A DNA stretch of 64,000 nt from Balamuthia mandrillaris (Eukaryota; Discosea; Longamoebia; Balamuthiidae). The stretch covers positions 412,501-476,500 of the forward strand of contig JAVKOQ010000002.1 of assembly GCA_031835245.1 (NCBI GenBank), read 5' to 3'. The notes below the pieces were generated by a model that did not search any database, had not been told where the DNA came from, and saw only the letters and a list, made by a program, of their open reading frames with translations. This document shows positions 25,659 through 37,923 of the stretch, in pieces (within the stretch, counting starts at the first letter, position 1; the number at the start of each line of letters is the position of its first letter). A program made the translations under genes and the position numbers.

Positions 25659-28600
25659 TTCGAGAAGGAGAGAGCGCGCGAGGGAGAGAGAAAGCGAGGG
25701 AGAGAGAGAGAGAGAGAAGCAAAGAAGCATATTAGCGGTACTTTTTTGGCTTCCGTGTGAGAGAAGGTATTGATAAAAGCGATAAAGTCCGGTTCGGTAG
25801 CTTGGCTCAAGATTGAGAGGAAGGCGATGGCAGTAAAGAGCTGTCCTTCGATTTGCTTTCGTTTCTGCCCTTCAAACGTGCCCATCAGATCACTCAGTAA
25901 GGGTAGCAAATGTTTTGCTTCCACGTTTGTGCCCTGTTTTAAACAAATAAGCTATGAAAAAAACAAACCACAAAAACAGATTACATAGTGGCTTTACTCA
26001 TTACCTTTTTCTTTGTACTAATGGCGTCTAGAATGGTGAGCAGTGCATCTATGCAGTTATCACGTTCTTCCAGAGGAGTGGTTCGCATAACTTTTCTCAC
26101 CTCGGTGGCACATCGCGAGACCAGTTTTTCTCTATGGCCTACAAACGCACCATAAAGTTTAGAGGCCAGCATTATAACAGTAACGAGAACATGTATCGCA
26201 ATTACTTACTTCCAAAGATATTGCTGGTGATGAGTTCTTTAATGACACTGAGCTTAGTCGTAGTAAGTTTTTTCTTATCGCTGGAGGGAAGGTTGGCCAA
26301 GAAAGAAGCAGCAATTTCACTCATTTCGTCCGCTGCGAATATTTGGTTCATATCTTGAAACCAGTACCAAAAGTTCTAAGATAGAACAACAGTAAAACTT
26401 AACTTAGGGACTAAACAAACAAGAACGTAAAACAAATTCAAAAAAAACCTTCAATGCCAAGGTCTGAGCGCCAATTAGGCCAGGATCCTCTTTCTTCATC
26501 AATGAATTAAAGTTGTTGAAAAACTCCAACAGCTGTTGCTTGAATGTGCCACGAGTGCTGCTGCTTTTGCTGCTGTTGGTCTGCTCGTAGAGCTGCCTGG
26601 AGGCAATCAATAGTTTCATGCTGTACTCAAGCGCTTTCAGCGTGGGAGTTATTTTGGAGTTAGGTTGCGTCTCCAGCTGCGTGAAATACTGCTGAATGCA
26701 GGTAAGGATGTGCTTGTGGGCATTGGCAAAGTTAATGAGTCTCTGCTTGTCATTCTTTGCCTCCTCTTCGTCAATGGGATTATTTTGACCCCTAGCAATG
26801 TTGACGTGACGTTCAATGATGCCAGCGAGAATAGGCCTGAAGTTGGTGAAGATGGATGCTTTCTCATCCACAAAGAGGCCTAACACTGACACCAACGCGT
26901 CGTATCTATATTATGTTATTTGTTAAAGCATGCATGAAAGAACATGCATAAGAACAAGAAGGGCGTACACTAGCTTGGATAGTTCGTGAGTTCCTTCCAT
27001 TTGTGTCCAGATAGCGAGCATAGCTTCAAAGATATCTGGCAGGAACTAACAATTTGCCAAAGCATTACGTCAGCTTCGCGTTGTTTGTTGTTGTTGTTTT
27101 TTTTTTTTTCTACGAACCTTCATAAGTTCCGTTTGGCTGACAAAGGTAAAGCGATTGAGAATATTCGCCAGCTCATGACGGTGAGAGTTCCAGTTCAACA
27201 ATCCAAGCATGCCCGCTGTTGTGATAGAAGCAGGGCAGCAAAAGAAGGCTTTCAGTGTTAGAGAAGAGAAGACAAAAGCTTGAACGAAATAAGTACCGTT
27301 CTGGCTGATTTGGGTGGAGCAAAGAAGTGTGTTGACCTTTAACATTTCTCCTTTGCGTTGTTGCACTTTACTTGAGTCTGAAAACAAAAACAAGAGAAGG
27401 TGTGTGCATGTGTGAGAGAATGGACAATCAGCATCAATCGTCCAGCTGTACAAAATACAGAGAAAGCGAGAGACCTGTTAGATACAGGGTTGGAGGGGCG
27501 TCGCCTTTCATTGGCTTAAATGTAGGCAAAACATGTTCTCCATCCGCCAGCACCGTTCCTATTTTTGTCCATCAAGTAAGAATGAGCAAGGAGCACGAAA
27601 AGGAGAAGAGGGAACAAAGCAAATGAACAAATAAGTACCGAATTCATCAGTAAGTCGGATGAAGGTGAAAGCAAACGTGGAGCGTTCTTTCTTACTATTC
27701 TTGGTGGAACAGTGTCGAATCTCAAAGTAAAGATGATAGTTTGTGATGTCGGTTGGAGGGATCAAGATGGGCACCGTTTCGTCCCATTTTGGAGTGTTGG
27801 TATGATAGAAAACAATGCTTTGGTAGGTCGACGCTGGTGGATCTCCTGCGCCACGACAAATACCATCCTGAAGTAGAGATTAACACCGACAAAGAAACTT
27901 CATTAAATTGTTTAAACATTACCGGTAGTATGTTTCCTTTGGAATCGCGAATGGACATGATGATTTCAACATTCTTTGCAGACCGTTTCCGGTCTTGTGA
28001 TACTTCAGTGGAGTCTAGTGTTACATACATCTCGTTCCTGAAAAAGGAGAAACAAGAAGAGAGAGAGAATAAGCAAGAGAGAGAGAGAGAACTTAGTGAT
28101 TTAAAAGATAGAGTAAACACGAACCTATTTTCTCCTAGGTCTACGGCCAGTTTTTTGGTAAAGGAAATGCCATCCTTTTCCAGTTCTTGCATGTGCTCTG
28201 TAACAGCTGCATCGCTATCGTCTCCTCGCAAAAGACAAAGACCAATCTTAATACCCAAAGACTGTGGCAACGGTGTTATGTTGTTGTTCGTAATTATCAC
28301 TGTTGGTAGGTTGGTTTTAATATCGCGGCGAAACAGTAAAATGAGTGGTAACATTAAAACGCTCAACACAAACGTACTTTGGTGAAGGGTGGCAAAGTTA
28401 GTCTCCTGTGAAGTGGTAAAGACAGACATCTGATGCTCAATAATATCTTGATTATCCAACGCTGCTTGCTTGATGTTGAAACCGCCCGTGAATCTCTTCT
28501 TCTCCGGCACAAATTGCTCGTAGCTCAGGCTGAGCACACCGCAGGCGAAGGGACGGCGGTAGTCTATTGCTTTATTTTTGAGTATTTTGCTGGGTTTCGT

Positions 28601-30348
28601 TTTTGCTCCATTGTCGACCAACAACATCTTTCCTGTGCGCACCAAACGGCACACCAAGAAAAGATCATTGGTAATGTCCTTCTCGTTGATGTTCTGAGTG
28701 ATAAAGAAGAAACAACGATTGCTTAGGAGAGAAGAGCACAGAGAAAGAGGACCAAAAATAAAAAGCAAATATTGTACCTTAAAGATCGTTTTTAGCTTGC
28801 CAATCTTGTTATATTCGGCGGGCATACCCTGCGTTGTAAGTTTTACGTGGTAATCTTCCGTTATAAAACGTTTCTTACGGTTATCCCAAATGCTGAAGAA
28901 TAGCTCTGTTGGTTCTGGTATCTGATTTATCATGGAAGAGACAGAAGATAAGCTAAGAAGAGGAGAAACTTTAGCGACTAAAAGAGAAACGTGAGAGACC
29001 TTGCACTGGAAGACAACGAGGTCCATCAGGATATGGTGGGTCGGAGGAGCGGCAGCTGCTTGTTTAGCGGCACCGGCAGCATTGGCCTTGCTAGCGTCCG
29101 AGGAAGCCTTTTGTGGGTCAAATACCTCGGAATAGTAGCTACGGTCGGCCAAGTCAATGTGCTGTATCATAGCATGTTAACGGGATAGAATGAAGAAGCG
29201 CAAGTACAAGAAGAACAAGGACAAGCACTACAACATGACGATAACAAGCAATGAGACTGTTGGAAAATATGAGACAAACCATTTTGCACAGTTGAAAGGG
29301 AGGAGTGTTAAACTCAGTGGCAACGTTGTCGTCGGCTCCCTTCACAACAACATCGAGGCCCATAATCCTGCGTCCCTCTTCGATGCTGTTCATGACAGTG
29401 CGTTTGACCGCACTAAGGTTGCCCTTCAAGCAGACAGAAGTGTTAGTGATGTTCACAAGACAAAGCAGCAAGAGGAGATGATATAAAAGAGAAGAGAGTA
29501 AGAGCGAGAAGTTACACGAGAAGAAAAAGCAAGAAAGAGAACGATAGCAGGGAAGCATCTTACTACTGAGAAGAGGAAGAGAGGGGAGAGAGAGCGAGAG
29601 CGAGAGCGAGAGAGAAGCATACTGTATCAGGAGACTTGAGGATCTGGTTATGAATCTTGAGAACCTTTAACCTCGTTTTCAAGACGTTAAACTCTGTCAG
29701 TTGTTTTTGCTGTAGGGAAACAAAACAAAACAAAACAAAAAAGGGGGTAATCATAATCAGTCACAATAAAATCAGATTCGGAAGGGCCACAAAAAAAAAA
29801 AAAAAAAACAAACAGTGTAAAAGCGCTGCAACAGGGCCGTCCATTCGTGAAGCACGGTGTCCAGCTCCCGCTTCACCCTGTCCGTCTCGCGAGTGATCCT
29901 CACATAGACGTAGTTCTCGGGGAAGAGGCCCCTCTCCCCCGTTCGCGCGAGTATGCCCTTGTACCAGCCCTCGCAGCTCTCCTGGATGAGGATGATGTCG
30001 CCGAGGTGGAAGCTGACCTGGTAGAGCGCCCCGGTCCGCTCCGTATCGGCTTTGAGGTCAAAGATGGCTTTGTTTTTTTTGGTTTTGTTTTAAAACATGA
30101 AGAGCAAGCAGGGAGAGAGAAAGAAGAGGGAAGGACAGGCAAGAAAGAGGATTAGTCTTGCTGTTCTGCTCTTTTTTTTCTTTTTTCTCAAAATGCGGAG
30201 GAAAACGAGAGAAGGGCAGAGTGTTTTTTTTTAAAAAAAAAACAAAAACAAAAACAAAAACAAACGTACCGGTTCCTTTGGCGTGAAAGGGTTGCCATCC
30301 AGAGTAGGATGCCCTGCTAGAGGATGAAGAGCTCAGCGGTTCTTCCAT
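21210..30348 (-). CDS. DOCK-family Rac guanine exchange factor
   Basis: Predicted DOCK180-type GEF for Rac in actin control. Exons (minus): 30348-30270, 30067-29814, 29709-29623, 29423-29280, 29161-29000, 28921-28778, 28693-28378, 28299-28125, 28037-27923, 27867-27639, 27558-27475, 27377-27297, 27215-27118, 27045-26969, 26905-26449, 26375-26210, 26138-26005, 25933-25742, 25573-25111, 24995-24807, 24723-24422, 24332-23784, 23684-23445, 23343-23202, 23037-22859, 22793-21210. Total 6642 nt, 2213 aa, every phase closing. An N-terminal SH3 (residues about 27-90; SFHLGDIILIQ, GLFPENYVYV) is followed by DHR-1/C2 (about 415-600; RNEMYVTLDS, NTPKWDETVPI). DHR-2 (about 1330-1830) has FHVGYYGHKFPKEIR, ELPPIENAINTMI and YEKAFFTEEYAKEHP. 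The tail is Ser/Pro/Gly-rich. A Ser/Thr-rich insertion of about 60 residues interrupts DHR-2. Start could be an upstream ATG at 30459. Confidence 0.9.
23110..23199 (-). repeat. (GA)n-(GAAA)n tract in a DOCK intron
   Basis: Purine on the plus strand, pyrimidine (CTTT/CT) on the sense strand of the DOCK gene. It starts three bases after the exon 24 donor. Confidence 0.9.
25615..25720 (-). repeat. GA-rich tract in a DOCK intron
   Basis: Imperfect GA array within the intron after exon 18. Again the sense strand carries the pyrimidines. Confidence 0.85.
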
Positions 30349-30905
30349 TTTGCACTGTGACCCGTCTATATTATTATTTGTTTTGTCCTGTCCGCTCGGG
30401 TCCCCTGTCGGAGCCGATTTGTCTCTTATGCTGAACTCAGGGAGAATGAGGAAACCCACCGCCTTTCGTGGTTGAACACCGTTCCCACGGCCTGCGCTTG
30501 ACCTGTTTCACCTCAAGAAACGCCTACCGTCTTCTCTGTTAGGAAAATACACAATTTGACAAAATAAAAGCAGCGGGAGTAGGGTTATGTTCTCCCTCCC
30601 CCCTTTGGTTTTGCCCGTTGACCAGTCCTCGAAGTTTACTCCTTTTTTTTTCGGCCTGCCTGTTGGAGGCGCACCGCCAAAGTGTTTGTTTTTTTTTTTT
30701 TTTTCCTCTCTCTGCGCCTTCACCGAGGGAAACGACGCGTTGCAGTTTTAGGACAAATAAGGGAAACCACAATTTCATGTCGACGTGTAAGAATGATTTC
30801 TTATTGGATGGGCAATGAATTTGACAGGACGAACCCTGCAGCACTGGTGCACACGCCCTGGTCAGCTTCTGATCCGGTCATTGCCGCAGGCAAGACGAAA
30901 GAAAT
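30349..30905. promoter_or_regulatory. Divergent intergenic region of DOCK and F-box/RCC1 genes
   Basis: The two genes face away from each other, so this 557-bp spacer must contain both promoters and 5' leaders. Poly-T tracts lie at 30640 and 30690. An in-frame ATG for DOCK at 30459 is the only alternative start noticed. No further gene is supported. Confidence 0.5.
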
Positions 30906-31318
30906 ATGGAAACCACGGCCCTCGTTGGGGACGCGACGTTGGCGTTACCGCCTGAGATTTGGGGGCTGGTGCTTGAGCACCTTCCTGTTCAGGACTTGGT
31001 GAAGGCCAAGTACGTCTGCAAGCTTTGGTGCAGCCTTGCCGGACCTTTGTGTAGGCATAATTCAATCCCCAACCCTATTTATTTATTTTTTTTATTTTTG
31101 TTGTTGTTTCTTAATACCATCCCCTAGGCGAAACTGTTGTCTGGTTTTTCGGCCGACCCGCCAAGCCACAAAAGGTTTCCTCGGCAGAAGAAGCGCGTGG
31201 CGTGTCTTTTGATGCTGGTCGCCTGCCTGTGAAGATACCTCCCACCAACGGGTTCAAGCACGTCGTTCAGGCTGTTGCTAGCCACCACCAAGTCTTGTTG
31301 CTAACAGGTTAGACTCTC

Positions 31319-31361
<43 letters not shown>

Positions 31362-32230
31362 TTCCGAACCAACAAATGTTTGTTGTGAACGTAAAAGGAG
31401 AAGGCAAAGTTTTCACGCTTGAGTTGTTCAAGGATAAACATGTTGTTGTTTGTCCACTCCCAGGGCTCCTTTCACATTTCGTTGTGAAAATGGCTTCTGG
31501 CGAGAATCACACCATGTTCATCACCGGTTTTTTTTCCTCTTATTGTTCTTTGTTGTTCCTGTTTCTATATATTATATTCACACCTGAAAAAATAGACAAA
31601 GGAGAAGTATTACTACTGGACGGGTACCCATCGCGAGAGATTATGCCCGCCAAAGATGTTCCTGGACGAGTAATCGCTGGAGCAGTTGGAGTGCACCATT
31701 TCTTGATAGTCACTGGTGCGTCTTGTCGTATGCTGATCCTCTATTCTGTCTGATATTGCTAATACAAATTGTAACTTGCACACCATGTTGTTAGATGAAG
31801 GAAAGCTTTTTTCACGTTTCATTGCAGATATTGCAGGTTATTTCTTCCCTCGTTATTTCTACTCTACTATTCTTTCGCTTCGTTATCTGAGCCCTCTCTC
31901 ATAATCTTTTGTTTCAGTTACCAACGTGGGTCAAACCGGATTGCCTACGCGGTCGGCGACGTTTCTACAAGTGCCAGGGTTAGACCACGAAAAGATAGTA
32001 GCATGTGCGGCTGGTGGTTTTCACAGTTTGGCACTGACTGCCACTGGAAAGATCTATGCCTTTGGGTGGGGAGAGCATGGCAGCTTGGGAGTGGGTGACA
32101 GGGAGCAACGGAACCATCCAGTTCTTGTGGAGAGAATGGGTTCTCATATGGTGATTCAGGTAACTGCAGGTCGTCATCACAGCATCTGTCTTACTGGCAA
32201 GTCTTTCTTTACTTTTCTTTCCTTTGTTCA

Positions 32231-32285
<55 letters not shown>

Positions 32286-32839
32286 GAAGGCCAAACACTT
32301 CAATATTTACTTTATGCTTTCTTCAATAGAGAGCGGTCGTGTCTTCACTTGGGGTATTGGACAGGTAAGTGTTGAATGGCGATGTGGAGCATTTTGCTTG
32401 TTTTATCTCTCCTCTGAATATTTCTCTTTATCACAAAAACGATGTGATTCGCAGAATGGAGCACGAGGCACAGGACTTAATGGTGTGCATAGGAAAGCTG
32501 TCAATCCAGAAGAAGTGACAGGGCTGAACGGCCACAGGATAGTACAAGTGTGTGCCGGAGAATACTATGTTTTGGCTCGTTCAGGTATTCTTTCTTTTTC
32601 CTGTGTCTCTTTAATGCTTCAAGGCGTTTGTTACCCTGACACTATCCATTTTCTATTCAAATAAAGACAAAGGCCAAGTGTTCGCATGGGGTGAAAACCA
32701 ACATTGCCAACTGGGCACACAGCATTGCCAGCACCAAATGGAGCCAATGCTGGTGGAGGCCCTGACCGATTATCCCGCTACGTTTGTCGCTGCTGGCGGC
32801 CAGCAGAGCGTCGTCATAACCCACCACCGCAATCAATAA
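30906..32839 (+). CDS. F-box and RCC1-repeat protein
   Basis: Likely SCF substrate adaptor with an RCC1-type beta-propeller. Exons 30906-31050, 31128-31307, 31398-31526, 31596-31715, 31795-31836, 31918-32196, 32330-32364, 32455-32584 and 32667-32839 total 1233 nt (410 aa). The F-box (about residues 14-48) reads LPPEIWGLVLEHLPVQDL. RCC1 blades follow: HHQVLLLTGEGKVF, GGFHSLALTATGKIYAFGW, GRHHSICLTESGRVFTWG, GEYYVLARSDKGQVFAWG and a last GGQQSVVITH. Two exons are tiny (42 and 35 nt). The intron at 32197 uses a GC donor (ACTG/GCAAGT), the only choice keeping the RCC1 frame. CT arrays fill the introns at 31315-31358 and 32233-32282. Confidence 0.85.
32233..32282 (+). repeat. (CT)n array in an RCC1-gene intron
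   Basis: About 25 CT units within the GC-AG intron between exons 6 and 7, on the sense strand. Confidence 0.9.
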
Positions 32840-32979
32840 GCAGGGGGAGAAGGCGGGAAATTTTTCACGACGACATGGACGTGGAAAAGGGGCTGCGCTG
32901 ATGTCATCCCTTGTTTTTTTCAGCAAATGAATGACGTCGGCCATCTCTCGCAACCGCTGAAAAAAATGAGCGAACGTGA

Positions 32980-33648
<669 letters not shown>

Positions 33649-33981
33649 GCAGCGTCTTTTTTGATGTGTAAATAGTTTTATGTTGTAAGAAAAAACATCA
33701 TTCCCGCCATTTTTTCTTCCCCATAAAAAACAACCTTTGTCCTCCGCTCAAACTAGAAGGGCAAGGTTAGGTCTAGCGGTTCGCGGAATTGGAGCAGCCA
33801 ATTTCTACTAAATTTTTCGAAGATGTCAGCTAAATTTCGCCCAACTTTGTCGACCCACCTCAAAAGAAGAAGTTACAATATATATTTCTCCGGAAGAGGA
33901 ACGACCGCACTGTTTTTGTTTCTTTGCATACCCTTTTCATAGCTGGCCAAAGACACAAGAGAAGAACCTTGAGCGTCAAAG
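33649..33981. other. Intergenic, tandem genes
   Basis: A/T-rich 3' flank of the ARF gene and promoter region of the PAS-kinase gene. Nothing else recognised. Confidence 0.5.
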
Positions 33982-36918
33982 ATGGAAGGCAGAGGCGTTG
34001 TTACGATTGATAGGCACGGCATCATACGCTCAGTGAACCGCTACACCGTGGTTATGTTTGGCTACACCTCCCAAAGCGAGCTGATCGGGCAGGACCTCAA
34101 GATCTTGATTCCTTCTCCCTACAAAGAGCAGCACGACCAGTACCTCAAGAACTATCACTGCACTAGGCAAGCGAAAGTATGATTTCTTCCTCGTCACTCC
34201 CAACACTGATCCTTTTGGTTATTTTATTTTGTTAACTTTTATTTTATCCTACATTAAAGGTAATAGGACGGAGCAGAGTGGTTGAAGGCTTGCGAAAGAA
34301 TGGAGACATTTTCAGCTTACGTCTCGCTGTCTCGGAGATCAGCATAGGAGAGGACGTGCTTTATTGCGGCCTCATCGAGGTGCTAGACGACAAGTCGGCT
34401 GTGGCATTTTGCGACGCCCATGGCATCATAACGGCCACCAACGGAGAGTGCGACAAGCTCTTTGGGTACAACCGAAACGAGTTAATCGGACAAAACGTGA
34501 GTGTGCTGGCAGAGGACTTTCACGCCGAACGACACGCCAAGTACATGCAAAACTATTTGGACACAGGAGGTTCGTTGTTTATCCCCCTTTCTCTTCTCTT
34601 ACGGCTTCTCCTCTCTCTCCTCTTCTCTCTCTCCTCTCTCTCTCTCTCTCTCCTCTCTCTCCTCTCTTTCCGATCACGACGCGAGAGAAGTGCAACGCTG
34701 TGATTGGTCGATACCATACCGATTACTCCTTACGGTATCGACCAATCACATGAAAACAATCGGCAAAACAAAAAAAAGATACGCGGTAAAAAAAAAATAG
34801 TGTGGCGTCGGTTCGGATCGAACGTACTACAACTATTTTTTTTTTCGTGGCGAAACCCCCAAAAACAAAAAAACACTTCAACCATATCTTTGAAAAAGAG
34901 ACCAGCAGAGAATACAACCCCCTCCTTTTTCCTCCTCTCCTTTCCTTTTTGCTGTCGCAATGCTTTCAACTATCGATTTTCTCTGGATTGCCCCAATCAG
35001 CCCTCTCCTCTCCATCGATTTTCTGTTGAATCGCTTTCGATTCTTTCTCCTTTTCCCTGCCCAAAAAACACATGACAACCGCCAATGAAAGAGGGGAGGA
35101 AAGGGATGAGCGGAGAGCTCAGATGAACAAAGACCGCTTTGAGTTGGGGCGCGTTCATCCCTCCCACCCTTTGCAAATTGCCTTCCTCTTTCATTTTTTT
35201 ATTTACTTCTTTTATTTTATTTTTTTGGTTGACGATTTGACTGCCGTGACTTTTTTTTTTTTTTGCTTGCGGAGCATAAATTAGTTTGGCGATTTTCTTT
35301 TCTTTTCTTTTCTTTTTTAAAACCAAAAAAACCCTCCTCCAAGAGACACCACTTACATAACCTGCACAGAGGGAAATTTTTTTTTGAACAAAAAAAAACC
35401 CCTTCCACTGTTTTTGGTGCAGACACAGACACACCAACCAAAGTCTACTTTTGACTTGGTTTTTTTTCTCTCCCTCTCTCCTCTCTCTCGCGCTTCCATT
35501 TTGTTTTTGAATGCGAACACTTGTCATTCAACACACCCTTTCCGCCACATACAACCACTTCTACAACAACGTATGAGCTCTTTCTTTCTCTTCCCTTCTC
35601 TGCTCCTCTCTTTAGTGCTTTCTCTCAGACCTGCTTTGAACCTCTCTTTTTTGTTGTGGCTGACCTGCCTTTTGGCCTCCCTCTCCCTCACCAGTCAAAA
35701 AGGCGCTTGACAAGGTCCGCAACGTGAACGGCAAGCACAAGGACGGCACGGTGTTCCCCATTAGCCTCGAAGTTTCCGAACGCAACGAAGGAGACCAAAA
35801 GACTTTTCTCGCCAAGATCAACCAAATAACCGAAGAAATGGAGGCTCTTGTCACCATCGATAGCAAAGGGTACGTGAAAGAGGCTTCATTAACAACCTCT
35901 TTGTGCTTCAAGTCAAAACTAATCCTCTTTTTTTTTTTGTTCCAATGTTTAGAACCATTGTTGACCTCAACAGAAACCTTTGGGTTCTGTGGGGCTACAA
36001 GAAGGAAGAACTGCTCGGCAAGAACGTCAAAGTATTGATGGTTAGTCATTTCTTCTTTTTTAAACCGTTTTTTTTTTCAAAAAATTCGTTTCTAATGAAT
36101 TAAAAAACAGTCCCATCCGCACGCAGAGCTTCATGACAACTACATCAAGCGATATCTAAGAACGGGTCAGAAGAGGATCATCGGCGGTCCTCCACGCGTA
36201 GTCAAGGCCAAGCACAAGGACGGCTCCAACTTTTACGTCTTCCTGGAAATCAACGAGTTTCAACAGGGCGGAGAGACCTTCTTTGGCGGCAAAGTGACTC
36301 GCGTCGTGAACCCCAAGAAGAAACCTGCTTCCACTGCTGCTGTACCTACTGGCTGCCCATTTGCTGCCGCCAAAACGCCAGAAGCGAGCAACAACAAAGA
36401 CGAAGAACAACAACCTGTTGGAGCAACAGGAGATATGGAGGACACTGACTCCAAGTACATTGGCAACTATGTGGTGGATCGCACGTTGGCAAATGGATTG
36501 TTTGGCAAGGTGAAGCTGGCCACGCACCTGCTTACTGGGCAGAAGGTGGTCATCAAAGTGATTGAAAAGCAGAAGATTGACCCGGAGCGCTTTCGAGAGA
36601 TCGACCTCATGAAGCGACTGCGCCACGCCAATGTGGTGAGGATGCTGGAGGTCATCGAAGCGCCACAGAAGCTGTACATCGTCTACGAGTATATCGACGG
36701 TGGCGAGCTTTTTGAATACATGACTGAAAAGGATCATCTTAGTGGTAACTTTCTCTCCCTCTCCGGTGTTTATTCTTTATTTCAAATAACTAATGTCACT
36801 TTTCGTCATATAACAGAGGATGAAGCAAGAACTTTCTGGAGGCAATTGGTGGAAGCTGTAAAATATATGCACGATAACGGTATCGCTCACCGCGACATCA
36901 AGGTAGAATTCCTCTCCC

Positions 36919-36963
<45 letters not shown>

Positions 36964-37294
36964 GAACACGTTTCCTAATCCTTTTCTGTCAACAGCTGGA
37001 AAACATCATGTTGAACCAAGATGGCAATGTGGTGGTGATCGACTTGGGCTTGGGCAACTTCACCTCCTCGGGTCGGTTGCTCAGCACCTTCTGCGGCTCC
37101 TCCGCCTACGCTGCCCCTGAGATGTTCCTCTGCAGGAAGTACGTAGGCGAGAAGGTGGACGTGTGGAGCATGGGTGTAGTCTTGTACTGCCTCATTACCA
37201 GTGTGTTGCCTTTTGAGGATCCCAAATACATCATCAAAGCGGACTACATTCCTTTGGATGAGGCTTGCGAGGGTCGTCCAACATCTCCAGGTTT

Positions 37295-37333
<39 letters not shown>

Positions 37334-37749
37334 GAAGCACAATACTGAACATTCCGTCCTCTTTTTTAAACAAAACAGAGTTTGGAGATCTTATTGATAG
37401 AATCTTTCAAAGTGATCCCGAGAAAAGAATCAGTTTGGAAGAGATCTGCAATCACCCATGGACCAATAAGGGCCACAAGCCCCTGCTACAGGAGCTTGAG
37501 GAGAAGCACGTCGACTATGTGGACGTGGAAGCTACTCCCTCTCCTCAGGTCATCGAGGCCCTCACCGAGTTTGGCTTCAACCAACAGGACATCCTCAACA
37601 GCATCGCTCAAAAGGCATTCAACTCGATCACCGCCTCTCTCTTCCTAGTACAAAAGGACCTGAAGCAAAAGGCTCAGCAACAGAAGCGAAAACCGATGCA
37701 GAGCTTCCATCAACCAAGCCACAACAACAAAACGGCGATCGTCAACTGA
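33982..37749 (+). CDS. PAS-repeat serine/threonine kinase (SNF1/CAMK-like)
   Basis: Exons 33982-34176, 34260-34569, 35695-35869, 35953-36040, 36111-36744, 36817-36902, 36996-37290 and 37379-37749 total 2154 nt (717 aa). Three PAS-type sensor repeats fill the first about 370 residues; each ends in the same block, seen as NVNGKHKDGTVFPI and VVKAKHKDGSNFYV, with ELIGQ or ELLGK cores. The kinase domain (about 415-690) has VVIKVIEK, HRDIKLEN, CGSSAYAAPE and DVWSMGVVLY. The Mg-binding motif is DLG instead of DFG (IDLGLGNF). A UBA-like helix region (VIEALTEFGFNQQDIL) follows, as in SNF1-related kinases. It resembles PAS kinases coupling a metabolic or redox signal to phosphorylation. Intron 2 is 1,125 nt, about ten times the usual size. 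Confidence 0.85.
34699..34750. repeat. Perfect 17-bp inverted repeat with 18-nt loop
   Basis: Arms 34699-34715 (TGTGATTGGTCGATACC) and 34734-34750 are exact reverse complements. The element lies in the large second intron of the PAS-kinase gene, just after a CT-rich tract. The outer ends hold ATTGG/CCAAT. It could be an RNA hairpin, a protein-binding palindrome or the relic of a miniature element. Confidence 0.85.
36910..36960 (+). repeat. (CT)n tract in a PAS-kinase intron
   Basis: Dinucleotide tract just after the exon 6 donor; a similar tract (37295-37331) follows the exon 7 donor. Both are CT on the sense strand. Confidence 0.85.
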
Positions 37750-37923
37750 GAACAGTTTTTGTTATAATTTGTAGAGTTCTTTCTCCTCCTCTCTTCTCGC
37801 TTTACATTTTTGTATACTTGTAACTTTGTAATATGTATGTATCAAACGTGTAAAATAGTAAAAACAACAACACACTCCAACGTTTCTTTCTTTTAAAATA
37901 AATAGTTTTACAAAAAAGAAAAA

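Noticed and set aside
34811-34823. GTTCGGATCGAAC resembling a tRNA T-arm/B box
   Set aside because: No matching A box, acceptor stem or anticodon arm could be found around it.
34997-35527. Minus-strand 176-codon frame inside the large PAS-kinase intron as a nested gene
   Set aside because: Lys/Phe low complexity from A/T runs, no motif and no intron/exon structure.
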